Below, piece by piece: positions 45,108 through 55,300 of a stretch of 64,000 nucleotides of DNA. How positions within the stretch are numbered: position 1 is the stretch's first letter; every line of letters begins with the position of its first letter. Origin of the DNA: Massilia sp. erpn (lineage in GTDB: Bacteria; Pseudomonadota; Gammaproteobacteria; Burkholderiales; Burkholderiaceae_D); assembly GCF_024400215.1 (NCBI RefSeq), contig NZ_CP053748.1:2356001-2420000 (forward strand). The letters run 5' to 3'. The notes under the pieces are model-generated. The model was not told the origin of the DNA. It did no database searches and saw nothing but the letters and a program-made list of their open reading frames with translations. A program made the translations under genes and the position numbers.

Positions 45108-46628
45108 ATGCTTATCCGCTCCCGCTGCCTTCCCCTGCTCTTGCCCCTGTCCGCTGCCCTGGTCTTGTCGGGTTGCGCTTCCTATACGCCGACGCCCTTG
45201 AAACAGGCGGATCTGGCTGCCGCCAGCCGCGCCGACCGCCAGCGCGCGCAGCAAGATGTTGTGCCGCTGCAAGGTCCGCTGTCGCTGGACGAAGCCGTGG
45301 CACGCGCCCTCAAATACAATCTGGCCCGTCGCACGCGCCTGATGGAAGAGTCGCTGGCCCAAGGTCAGCTGGAGGTGGGCGCCTACGATATGCTGCCCAA
45401 GCTGGTTGCGTCGGCCGGCTACCGCGAGCGCGATAAGGACCTGATCACGCGCAGCAAGGATTCCGTCACCGGCCGCCCCTCGCTGGCCAATCCCTATATT
45501 TCCAGCGACCGCGATGCCGTGACCACCGACCTCAGCTTCACCTGGAGCCTGCTCGATTTCGGTCAAAGCTATTACGCCACCCAGCAGAACGCCGACCGCG
45601 TGCTGATCGCCGCCGAGCACCGCCGCAAGGCCATGCACAACCTGATCCAGGATGTGCGCACCGCCTTCTGGCGTGCCGTCAGCGCACAGAAACTGCAGGG
45701 CAAGGTGCAGGCTGGTTTGAGCGCCGCCGAAGCCGCCCTGGCCGATTCGCGCAAGGCCGAGGCCGAACGCCTGCGCAATCCGCTCGATGCCCTGCGCTAC
45801 CAGCGCCAGGTGCTGGAAAACGTGCGCCTGCTGGAAGCCGTGTCGCAGGAGCTGTCCACCGCCCGCCTCGAACTGGCGGCCCTGGTCAACCTGCCGCTGG
45901 TGCAGGACTTCACCGTCAGCGAGCCGGCTGAAACGGCCGCTGCCGCCTGGCACAGCATGCCGGTCGAGCAGCTGGAGGAATTCGCCATTGCCAACAACGC
46001 CGAGCTGCGCGAATCCTTCTACAACGCGCGCATCGCCAGCGCCGAATCGCGCCGCGCCCTGCTCAAGCTTTTCCCGGGCCTGTCCTTCAGCTATGGCCCC
46101 AAGCATAGCAACGATAGCTACCTGATCAACCAGACCTGGCGCGAAACCGGCGCCCAGATCTCCTTCAACTTGCTGGGCCTGCTGTCCGCGCCGTCGCAGA
46201 TGCGCCTGGCCGACGCCGGTGTGGCCGTGGCCGACCAGCGCCGCGTGATGACCCAGATGGCCCTGCTGGCCCAGGTCCACATCGCCCGCCTGCAATACGG
46301 CAATGCGCTGCGCCAGTTCGAACGCGCCAACACTATCTGGCAGCTCGACAGCTCGATCGCCCAGCATGTGGCCAACGCCCAGCAAGCCCAGACCCAGACC
46401 CAGCTTGAGCTGGTGTCAAACCAGACCACCGCGCTGCTGAGCGAGCTGCGCCGCTTCCAGGCGCTGGCCCAGCTGCACGCCGCCACCGGCAAGCTGCAGG
46501 CCACGCTGGGCCTGGAACCGGCCGTCAGCGCCAGCGCCGATCTGCCGCTGGACCAGCTGACCGCTGCTGTCGGCAGCTCCATGCGCCAGTGGGAAGCGGG
46601 CCAGTTGCCGGCAGTGTCCGCGCAATGA
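45108..46628 (+). CDS. TolC-family outer-membrane efflux lipoprotein
   Basis: 506 residues. The signal peptide ends in lipobox LVLSGC (Cys near 23), so the protein is a lipidated outer-membrane factor. Two TolC/OEP repeats are visible: LSLDEAVARALKYNLARRTRLMEESLAQGQLEV starts the first, and long Ala/Gln/Leu heptad helices (about residues 165-245 and 350-470) form the periplasmic tunnel. It is the first gene of the export operon, overlapping the next gene by ATGA. It is the presumed outer-membrane exit duct for the giant protein encoded downstream. Confidence 0.88.
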   Translation: MLIRSRCLPLLLPLSAALVLSGCASYTPTPLKQADLAAASRADRQRAQQDVVPLQGPLSLDEAVARALKYNLARRTRLMEESLAQGQLEVGAYDMLPKLVASAGYRERDKDLITRSKDSVTGRPSLANPYISSDRDAVTTDLSFTWSLLDFGQSYYATQQNADRVLIAAEHRRKAMHNLIQDVRTAFWRAVSAQKLQGKVQAGLSAAEAALADSRKAEAERLRNPLDALRYQRQVLENVRLLEAVSQELSTARLELAALVNLPLVQDFTVSEPAETAAAAWHSMPVEQLEEFAIANNAELRESFYNARIASAESRRALLKLFPGLSFSYGPKHSNDSYLINQTWRETGAQISFNLLGLLSAPSQMRLADAGVAVADQRRVMTQMALLAQVHIARLQYGNALRQFERANTIWQLDSSIAQHVANAQQAQTQTQLELVSNQTTALLSELRRFQALAQLHAATGKLQATLGLEPAVSASADLPLDQLTAAVGSSMRQWEAGQLPAVSAQ

Positions 46629-47419
46629 AGCTGCTTGCCTTGCGCGCCGCGCCGGCGGCCGTTGTGCTGGCGCTCGGCCTGGCGGCCTTGATGCCGGCCG
46701 CCGCCGCCGATCAGCCGCGCCCGCCCAACAGCGCCGCCCTCGACAAACGCGAAATCCGCGCCCAGCTGATGCCGCGCCGCTACGCCACGCTGGCGGCCGA
46801 AATCGGCGCCAAGATCAGCCGCCTGCCCGTGGTGGAAGGCGGCCGCTTCCGCGCCGGCGAAACCCTGGTGGTCTTCGATTGCAGCTTGCAGCAAGCCCAG
46901 CTGAGCAAGGCCAAAGCCGCCCAGGCGGCGACCGAGAAAGTCTGGACGGCCAACCAGCGCCTCAACGAATTGCGTTCAATCGGCAAGGTCGAGCTGGACG
47001 TGTCGGAGGCCGAGGTAGCCAAGGCCAAGGCCGAAGTGGCGGCCAACGGCGCCGTGCTGTCCAAGTGCGCCGTGACGGCGCCCTATGCCGGCCGCATCGC
47101 CGAACAGAAGGCGCGCGAACAGCAATTCGTCCAGCCCGGCCAAGCCCTGCTCGACATCATCGACGATTCCGCGCTGGAACTGGAATTCATCGTGCCCAGC
47201 AAATGGCTGGTGTGGCTGCGCGCCCAGCACGGTTTCCAGGTCGTCATCGACGAAACTGGCAAGACCTATCCGGCCAAGGTGCAGCGCATTGGTGCGCGCA
47301 TCGACCCGGTCAGCCAGTCGGTCAAGCTGACCGCCGCCATCGACGGCAAGTTCGGCGAGCTGATGGCGGGTATGAGCGGCAAGGTTTTAATGGCGCCGCC
47401 CGCCGGCAGCCCACCCTGA
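46625..47419 (+). CDS. Periplasmic adaptor (HlyD/RND membrane-fusion type)
   Basis: 264 residues. A cleavable signal peptide (LALGLAALMPAAAA-DQ) is followed by a biotinyl-lipoyl half (RLPVVEGGRFRAGETLVVFDC), a short Ala/Lys coiled coil (about residues 85-140), the second lipoyl half (VTAPYAGRIAEQKAREQQFVQPGQALLDII) and a beta-barrel (LELEFIVPSKWL). It is shorter than most adaptors. The start overlaps the TolC stop, so the two are made together. It probably bridges the outer-membrane duct to an inner-membrane partner such as the two HlyD-type proteins encoded at 56.8-60.3 kb. Confidence 0.85.
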   Translation: MKLLALRAAPAAVVLALGLAALMPAAAADQPRPPNSAALDKREIRAQLMPRRYATLAAEIGAKISRLPVVEGGRFRAGETLVVFDCSLQQAQLSKAKAAQAATEKVWTANQRLNELRSIGKVELDVSEAEVAKAKAEVAANGAVLSKCAVTAPYAGRIAEQKAREQQFVQPGQALLDIIDDSALELEFIVPSKWLVWLRAQHGFQVVIDETGKTYPAKVQRIGARIDPVSQSVKLTAAIDGKFGELMAGMSGKVLMAPPAGSPP

Positions 47420-47467
47420 TTGCCGCAGCCCGGCATTGTTTGCAGCATTTTTCTGGAGATTACCTTT

Positions 47468-48304
47468 ATGCCTAGTTTATTGAAGAAGAAAACCCTGACT
47501 ACGACTTTGGCGGTATTGTCTGCCATTGCCTGGAGCGGAACCGCACTAGCCTGCTCTGCCGAACCCTTGCTTGGTTCCATTTGCATCATGGCGGGCAAAC
47601 AGCTGTTCTCCAACGTGCAATACATGCCGGCTATGGGCCAGAAATTGATGTCCGCTCAAAATGTCGCGTTACAAGCGCTGATTGGCGACACGTACTCTCC
47701 TAAAATCGAGCAGGGCTTCTTCTACCTTCCCGACTTGCGCGGCCGTGTTGTGATTGGCGCCGGTGCCGCCACCAATTCGACGAGTGCCTACGTTGTAGGC
47801 GCCAAGGGCGGCCTGGAAGCTACGACCTTGACGGCGCAGGATCTACCACCGCACATCCACTTGGTCAAAGAAGCCACTCTCATCGCAAACGCTAAATTTG
47901 ACATCAAGAGCTTGAGGATTACCAAAGAAGGGCTCAATGCCGCAAACGGCGAAGTGCGCGGTAGTGATTTGGACCTCAAGGTATCAAGCAAGATCGGGAC
48001 ATTGAGCGTGCCGACTACGGGTGCGAGCTTTGGCGCCACTGCGTCTACTGTCAAACCCTATAACCCCGAAGTGCCGGACGTAACGATGCACGCTGGAGTG
48101 ATAGGTGGAAAGGCTACAGTCCGTTTCACCCAGGATATAGACGTCGATGCCTCGGCTTCGACCGCATCCATTTCCACCCTCAAAATTGCCGAGCACTTGA
48201 CGGAGCAGAATACCGGGCTGTCTAAGGCATTTGAGAACCGCATGCCTTATCTGGCAATGTACTACTACATCGCCATCTCCGGACTTTACCCAGCTTCTGA
48301 GTAA
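47468..48304 (+). CDS. Secreted phage-tail-collar-domain protein
   Basis: 278 residues. A Sec signal peptide (TTLAVLSAIAWSGTALA-CS) is followed by a Tail Collar fold: LGSICIMAGKQL, NVALQALIGDTYSP, FFYLPDLRGRVVIGAGAATN and LEATTLTAQDLPPHIH, the pattern seen in microcystin-dependent-protein-like and tail-fibre proteins. A beta-rich C-terminal part of about 130 residues is unlike phage sequences. GGAG is present before the ATG. It lies inside the export operon, 48 bases after the adaptor, and has no other phage genes nearby. It may be a surface-displayed partner of the giant protein. Confidence 0.82.
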   Translation: MPSLLKKKTLTTTLAVLSAIAWSGTALACSAEPLLGSICIMAGKQLFSNVQYMPAMGQKLMSAQNVALQALIGDTYSPKIEQGFFYLPDLRGRVVIGAGAATNSTSAYVVGAKGGLEATTLTAQDLPPHIHLVKEATLIANAKFDIKSLRITKEGLNAANGEVRGSDLDLKVSSKIGTLSVPTTGASFGATASTVKPYNPEVPDVTMHAGVIGGKATVRFTQDIDVDASASTASISTLKIAEHLTEQNTGLSKAFENRMPYLAMYYYIAISGLYPASE

Positions 48305-48345
48305 CTCCAGCAAAGTGCGGACCTGCCTTGAAGCGGAAACTTATC

Positions 48346-49296
48346 ATGCTTAAAAAATTTTTTCTGTTGTCTCTTGTTTTTCCGCTGATTGTGCAGGCCC
48401 GCCCGATGGATTACTCCCGTGAGTTGACGGCCGCCAACCGGGCGCTGGCGCGCGGCGACTATGCCGACGCCCGTGCCGGCTACCTAAAGCACAGCAAGAC
48501 CAATCCGTTGGCTCAATTCAGTTTGGGTTTGCTCTATCAGAATGGCTGGGGTCAGCCCAGGGATGGGATTCAGGCTTGCCGCTGGTTCGAGCGGTCAGCG
48601 CAAAAGAACATTCCCACGGCCCAGCATTTTTTTGGCGACTGTCTGGACCGTGGCATTCATCGTCCCGCAGATCCGAAAATGGCCCTCGACTTTTACTTGA
48701 GGGCGGCACGTGGCGGCCATCTCCTGTCGCTGTGTTCCGCTGCCCAGCTATATATTGACGGACGCGGCGTCGACCAGGACGTCGCGCAGGGACTCGACTT
48801 ATGCGCACAGGCGGCGCAGGCCGGTTCACCGCAGGCGATGCTGCGTCTTGCAAACTATTTCCGCGGGACGGCACAGGTGAAGCCGGATCTGACGGCCGCC
48901 CGCGCCTGGTATCAAATGGCCGCTGAGCGCGACGTGCCGGAAGCCCAATACTGGTTGGCACGCATGCTCAGTGAAGGGGCCGGCGGCGCGGCAGACGCGG
49001 CACAGGCCGCCGGCTGGATGGAACGCGCGGCCATGGGCGGCCACGCGCCGGCCTATCTGCCCACTGCCGTCCTGTATGCCAATGCCCCGCTCGATCCCGC
49101 AACCAAGACTTTACCGGCAACTGATCTGGCGAAGGTGTATCTCTGGAACAGCGCCGCCCAGGCGCGCAGCACTGATCCCGAAGAGCAGGTGCAGATCAGC
49201 AAGATCAACGAATTGTTGCAAGAAATTGTCCCCGCTTCCTGGCGTCCTAAGCTGGACCGCCAGGTTTCCGACCATCTGGCCAGATTTGCCAAGTGA
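48346..49296 (+). CDS. Secreted Sel1-repeat protein
   Basis: 316 residues. The signal peptide (LKKFFLLSLVFPLIVQA-RP) is followed by five or six Sel1-like repeats (for example AQFSLGLLYQNGWGQPRDGIQACRWFERSAQKN and AQYWLARMLSEGAGG). The protein is predicted to be periplasmic. Extra cysteines in the middle repeats suggest disulfides. It lies between the collar protein and the giant protein, with gaps of 41 and 37 bases. A chaperone or docking role for the exported substrate is a plausible inference. Confidence 0.82.
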   Translation: MLKKFFLLSLVFPLIVQARPMDYSRELTAANRALARGDYADARAGYLKHSKTNPLAQFSLGLLYQNGWGQPRDGIQACRWFERSAQKNIPTAQHFFGDCLDRGIHRPADPKMALDFYLRAARGGHLLSLCSAAQLYIDGRGVDQDVAQGLDLCAQAAQAGSPQAMLRLANYFRGTAQVKPDLTAARAWYQMAAERDVPEAQYWLARMLSEGAGGAADAAQAAGWMERAAMGGHAPAYLPTAVLYANAPLDPATKTLPATDLAKVYLWNSAAQARSTDPEEQVQISKINELLQEIVPASWRPKLDRQVSDHLARFAK

Positions 49297-49333
49297 TTTT
49301 TTCATGAGCGCCGCACGGCGCCAGGAGTCCAGT

Positions 49334-52300
49334 ATGCCCGATACCGTCCACCGCTCGCCCCTTCCTGCCTTGCCACCTGCCGCAGGCCGCTTGCGTCGCC
49401 AGTCGCGCTTACTGGCCCTCGAGCAGCGCTTCATGTTTGACGGCGCTGCCGTCGCCACAGCGGCGGACAGCCTGACCCGGCCCGATGCCGCAGTAGCGCC
49501 AGCGCCAATGCCGGCCCTGCTGCGCGCCGGTGATCCGTCGCGCAATGACGGGCGGCAGGAAGTGGTGTTTGTCGATGTGACGGTCAGCGATTACCTCACC
49601 TTGGCGGCGGCGGTGCGCAGTGGACTGGAAGTGCGCCAGATCGACAGCCGCGGCGACGCCCTGGCGCAGTTGGCGGCCTGGGCTGGTAGCCACAGCGGTT
49701 ATGACGCAGTGCACATCCTTTCGCATGGCAGCGTTGGCATGTTGCTTGCCGGTCCTGGCGCTATCACCAGCGCCAGTATGGAACAGCCCCAGGCGCAAGC
49801 CCAGTTGACGGCACTGGGGCAAGCGCTGACGGCGGAGGGCGATGTCCTGGTGTATGGCTGCGATGTGGCGCAAGGTTCAACGGGTACGGCCTGGATGGCG
49901 GATGTGGCGCGTTTGACGGGTGCGGACGTGGCGGCTTCCAGTGACGCCAGTGGCGCGGCGGCGTATGGGGGCAACTGGACGCTGGAAAAGCAGACGGGCG
50001 CGGTGGAGAGTCTTTCCCCCTTCGATGCCGGGCGTCTGCCGGCATATGCGGGTTTGCTGGCAACCTTTGACTTGTCGACTGCGGTACAGACAAGCGAGAA
50101 GGTTGTTACTCAAACGATCGGCTTGGACAAGCTGGTAATCACCAGCACTGACAAGCCCCTTATTCTGGATACAGAAACTTCCTTATTTCCCAGCGATAAC
50201 GGGAATACGATCCTGGATGGGATGGTGCTGATTCCGGGTAATCTGGAATATGACAGTGCGGTCACGCTTTCCGTGGAAGGAGGGAAGCTCTTTGATCTGA
50301 GTTCGCTGGCGCTGTTTGACTGGAATGGCTCTCCGGGAACCTTACGTATTACCACGGACAAGGGGGGGAAAGACCTGATTGCAGTCCCTTTAGGTGGCAC
50401 CGTGGTGGCATCCTGTTCCGGCAGCATGTTTGAAGGTATTCTTTGGGCCAGAATTGAAAACGCGAATCCGGGCGGCTTCTGCTGGGCCATGGATAATTTT
50501 GTACTGAATAATATTCATTTGCCCGCCGGGAAACCGGCCGTCACCGACGGCAGAATCTCGATCACTTCCACCGGCACCGGCACCGGCGGCGCCTACAAGA
50601 TCGGCGACACCGTCACCGCGCGCTGGGACAATAGCGGCAGCGGCGACAACAACGCCAGCTTGAGCGGCGTGACCATGGACTTCAGCGCCTTCGGCGGCGG
50701 TGCCGCTGTCAGCGCCACCCAGAGCGGCGGCATCTGGAGCGCCAGCTATATCATCACGGCCGGCGCCATTGATGCCGTCAACCGCAATGTCTCGGTCAGC
50801 GCGACCAATGGCAGCGGTACCACCACCACGGCCGACAGCAGCAACCTCACCGTGGACAATATCGCGCCCATGGTCACCGATGCGAAGATCAGTATTTCGG
50901 GCGGCAGCGGTGCCGGCGGCGCATACAAGATTGGCGACACTGTCACCGCCACCTGGAACAACACGGCCGGCGGCGACAATAACAGCGACACCATCTCCAG
51001 CGTGAAAGTGGACTTCAGCCAGTTTGGTGGCGGCTCGGCGGTCACGGCCAGCAACTCGGGCGGCACCTGGAGCGCTACCTACACCATTGTGGCGGGCAGC
51101 ATCAACGATGTCGCCAACCGCAATGTGTCGGTGACGGTCAAGGACAATGCCGGCAACCAGACGACGACGAGCGATAGCAGCAATGCGCGCGTGGACAATG
51201 TGGCGCCGGCGATCAACTTCAGCGCCTTGTCCTTTTCCAACGATACCGGCGCCAGTGCCTCCGACTTCGTAACCCGCACCGCTGCCCAGACCATCACGGC
51301 CACGCTCAGCGCGGCACTGTCGGGTACCGAGAAGCTGTATGGCTCGCTGGACAATGGCACCAGTTGGCTTGACATCAGCAGCAAGGTGACGGGTACGGCG
51401 CTGAGCTGGGATGGCGTCACGCTGGCCGCCAGCAGCACCTTGCTGTTGAAGGTGAAAGACGGCGCCGGTAATGAGGGACCACTCAAGAGCCAGGCCTATA
51501 TCCTGGACAGCAGCGCGCCCGCCACGCCGTCCGCGCCAGACCTGGATAGCGGCAGCGACAGCGGCGGCTCGAACAGCGACAACCTGACCAACAGCGTTAC
51601 GCCGACTTTTAGCGGTAGCGCCGATGCGGGCAGCACAGTGACGCTGTACGATACCAACGGCAGCACGGTGCTGGGCAGCACCACCGCCGACGGCGCGGGC
51701 AAGTGGTCGATTACCGCTTCCACCATGAGCAGCGGCAGCCATACGGTGACGGCCAAGGCCAGCGACGCGGCGGGCAATGTCTCGGCTGCCTCGGCAGGCC
51801 TGACGGTGGAAATCGATACCGCTCCCCCAACCTCCCTGGGCTTGAGCACCACCTCGCTGAGCAGCGTGGCGGCAGGCAGCGGCGCGACCGTGGCCACGCT
51901 GTCCGCCAACGATGCCCATGCCGTCAGTTTCAGCCTGGCCACCGGTGACGGAGCAAACGATGCGCACAATGGCCGCTTCAGCATTTCCGGCGGCACGCTG
52001 AAGGTCGGCGGCAGCGCCCTGTTGGCAGGCACCTACAGCATTTATGTCGCGGCCACGGATGCGGCGGGGAACAAGAGTTATCAGGCTTTCTCCATCGTCG
52101 TCGCGGACCAGCCCGTGGTCAGCTCGATCGTGCGCGGCAACAGCGAGGTGGTGCCGGCGAATGCCAGCTCGGTTGTGTATACCGTGACCTTCAGCGAAAA
52201 CGTGACAGGCGTGGATGTCAGCGACTTCACGCTGAGCGCGACCGGCACGGCGGCCGGCAGTATCGCCAGCGTGACCGCGATCGATGGCAAAACCTATACG

Positions 52301-55300
52301 GTGTTGGTGAATGCTCTTGGTGGCGATGGCACGCTGCGTCTGGATCTGAAAGGCAGCGGCACCGGCATTGAAAACGCCAGTCATGTCGCCGTCGGCGCTT
52401 ACAGCGCGGGCCAGACCTATACGCTGGACCGCATCGCTCCGGCGGCGCCTTCCGCCCCGGACCTGGACAGTGCCAGCGACAGCGGCTCTTTGGACAGCGA
52501 CAATCTCACCCGCATCGCCACGCCGGTCTTCACCGGCACGGCGGAAGCCAATAGCACGGTCACGCTGTACGACAGCAACGGCAGTACGGTGCTGGGCAGC
52601 GCCACGGCCGATGGCGCCGGCAAATGGTCGATCACAGCCACCACCATGAGCGCGGGCAGCCATACGGTGACAGCGAAAGCCACCGATGCGGCGGGCAATA
52701 TCTCGGCCGCCTCGGCCGCGCTGACCGTGGTGATCGACCAGGCGGCGCCGGCGAGCGTGACCCTGAGCGCTGCCAGCATCGCCTCGGCGGCTGCGACCAG
52801 CGGCGCCAGCGTGGCGACGCTGACGGCGAGCGACGATCATGCCGTCAGCTATGCGCTGACGGCCGGCGACGGCAGCAACGACGCGCAGAACGGCCGCTTT
52901 GCAATCAGCGGCGGCACGCTCAAGGTGGGCGCGACGACGCTGACGGCCGGCACTTATAAGGTATACGTCGCGGCCACCGATGCCGCCGGCAATGTGAGCA
53001 AACAAGCCTTTACCATCACGGTGCTGGATGCGCCGTCGGTGAGCAGCATCGACCGCAGTGGCGGTGTGTCGGCGGTGGTGGCGGCCAGCGCTACTTCGAT
53101 CAGCTATACCGTGAGCTTCAGCGAGAACGTGACGGGCGTAGACGCCAGCGACTTCACGCTGAGCGCAACCGGTACGGCGTCGGGCAGTATCGCCAGCGTG
53201 ACGGCGGTCGACGGCAAAACCTATACGGTGCTGGTGAACGGTCTGGGGGGCGACGGCGCACTGCGCCTTGATCTGAACGGCAGCGGCACCGGCATCAAGA
53301 GCGGCGGCAATGTGGATATCGGCGGCGGTTATGGTTCCGGCCAGAGCTACACGCTGGACCATAGCGCGCCATCGGCGCCATCGGCCCCGGACCTGAAAAG
53401 CAGCAGCGACAGCGGCAGCGCCGATAACGACGATTTGACCAGCAACACCACGCCGACTTTTAGCGGTACGGCCGAAGCCAACAGCACGGTCACGCTCTAC
53501 GATACCAATGGCACGGCAGTGCTGGGCAGCGCGACGGCCGACGGTTCCGGCAACTGGAGCATCACCGCCTCCACCATGGGCGCTGGCAGCCATACGGTCA
53601 CGGCCAAAGCCACCGATGCGGCGGACAATGTGTCGGCTGCATCGGCTGCGCTGACCGTGGAGATCGACGTCGCGGCGCCCAGCACCCTTGTCCTGAGTTC
53701 CTCCAGCATCGCCAGTCTGACTGCCATCAGCGGCGCTTCTGTTGCTACGCTGACGGCGAGCGACGACCACGCCGTCAGCTATGCGCTGGCGAGCGGCGAC
53801 GGTAGCAACGACGCTCAGAACAGCCGCTTCGCAATCAGCGGCGGCACGCTCAAGGTGGGTGCGACGGCGCTGACGGCCGGCACCTATCACATCTATCTGG
53901 CCGCCACCGATGCAGCGGGCAATGTGAGCAAGTACGCCTTTAGCATTAATGTCGTGGACGCGCCGGCGGTCAGCAGCATCGAACGCAGCGGCGGCGTGGC
54001 GGCCGGCGTGGCCGCCAGCACCAGTTCGATCAGCTATACCGTGACCTTCAGCGAGAACGTGACGGGCGTCGATGCCGGCGATTTCACGCTGACCGGAACC
54101 GGCACAGCCAGCGGCAATATTGCCAGCATCACGGCCATCGATGGCAAGACTTACGCCGTGGTGGTGAACAGCCTGGGCGGCGACGGCACGCTGCGCCTGG
54201 ATCTGAACAGCAGCGGCACCGGTATCAAGGGCGGCGGCAATATCGATATCGGCGGCGGCTTCAGCGCCGGCCAGAGCTACACGCTGGACCGGGTAGCGCC
54301 GGCGGCGCCATCCGTGCCCGATCTGAAAGCCAGCAGCGACAGCGGCGTCTCGGATAGCGACAACATCACCAGCAGCACCACGCCCACCTTTACCGGAACG
54401 GCCGAAGCGGGCAGCACCGTCAAGTTGTACGATACCGATGGCACGACGCTGCTGGGCAGCGCGACGGCCGACGGCTCCGGCAACTGGACGATTACCGCTG
54501 TCACCATGAACGCAGGCAGTCATATGGTGATGGCCAAAGCCAGCGATGCAGCGGGCAATGTGTCGGCCGCTTCGGCTGCGCTGAACGTGAAGATCGACAC
54601 TGTTGCGCCCACTGCGCTCAGCCTGAGCACGAACGCCATTAGCGTGCCGTCTGCAGTCAGCTCGGCGACTGTGGCAACGCTGTCCGCCACCGACAGCCAT
54701 GCGCTGAGCTATGCTCTGACCAGTGGCGACGGCAATAACGACGCCGACAATGCCCGCTTCACGCTCGTTGGCGGCACCTTGAAAGTGGGCGGCACGGCGC
54801 TGACGGCGGGTAGCTACAAGATTTATCTTGCCGCCACCGACGCGGCGGGCAATGTGACGAAGCAGGCCTTCGTCGTCAATGTAAGCGAGAGGCCGCCGGC
54901 TCCGCCTGCACCGGTGGTCGCATCCATCGAGCGCAGCGGCGGCGCGGCGGAAGCCGTCGTCAACGGCGCGCAGGAGATCCGCTACACCGTGGTGTTCAGC
55001 CAGGATGTCAGCGGCGTGGATGCGGGCGACTTCATTCTCTCTGCCAGCGGCACGGCGAGCGGCAGCATCGCCAGCGTGAGCGGCAGCGGCAGCACCTATA
55101 CCGTCACCGTGAGCGGTCTGGCTGGCGAAGGCACGCTGCGGCTGGACTTGAAATCCGGCGGCACCGGCATTCAGAATGCGGGCAAGGTCGATATCGGCGG
55201 CGGCTTCGCGGCCGGTCAAAGCTATGCGCTGGACCGCGTTGCCCCGCCTGCGCCATCCATGCCGGACCTTGCCGGCAGCAGCGACAGCGGCAACTCCGAC

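Noticed and set aside
47468..48304. Prophage or tailocin
   Set aside because: Only a single collar-domain gene is present, with a signal peptide; no capsid, sheath, baseplate or lysis genes are near.
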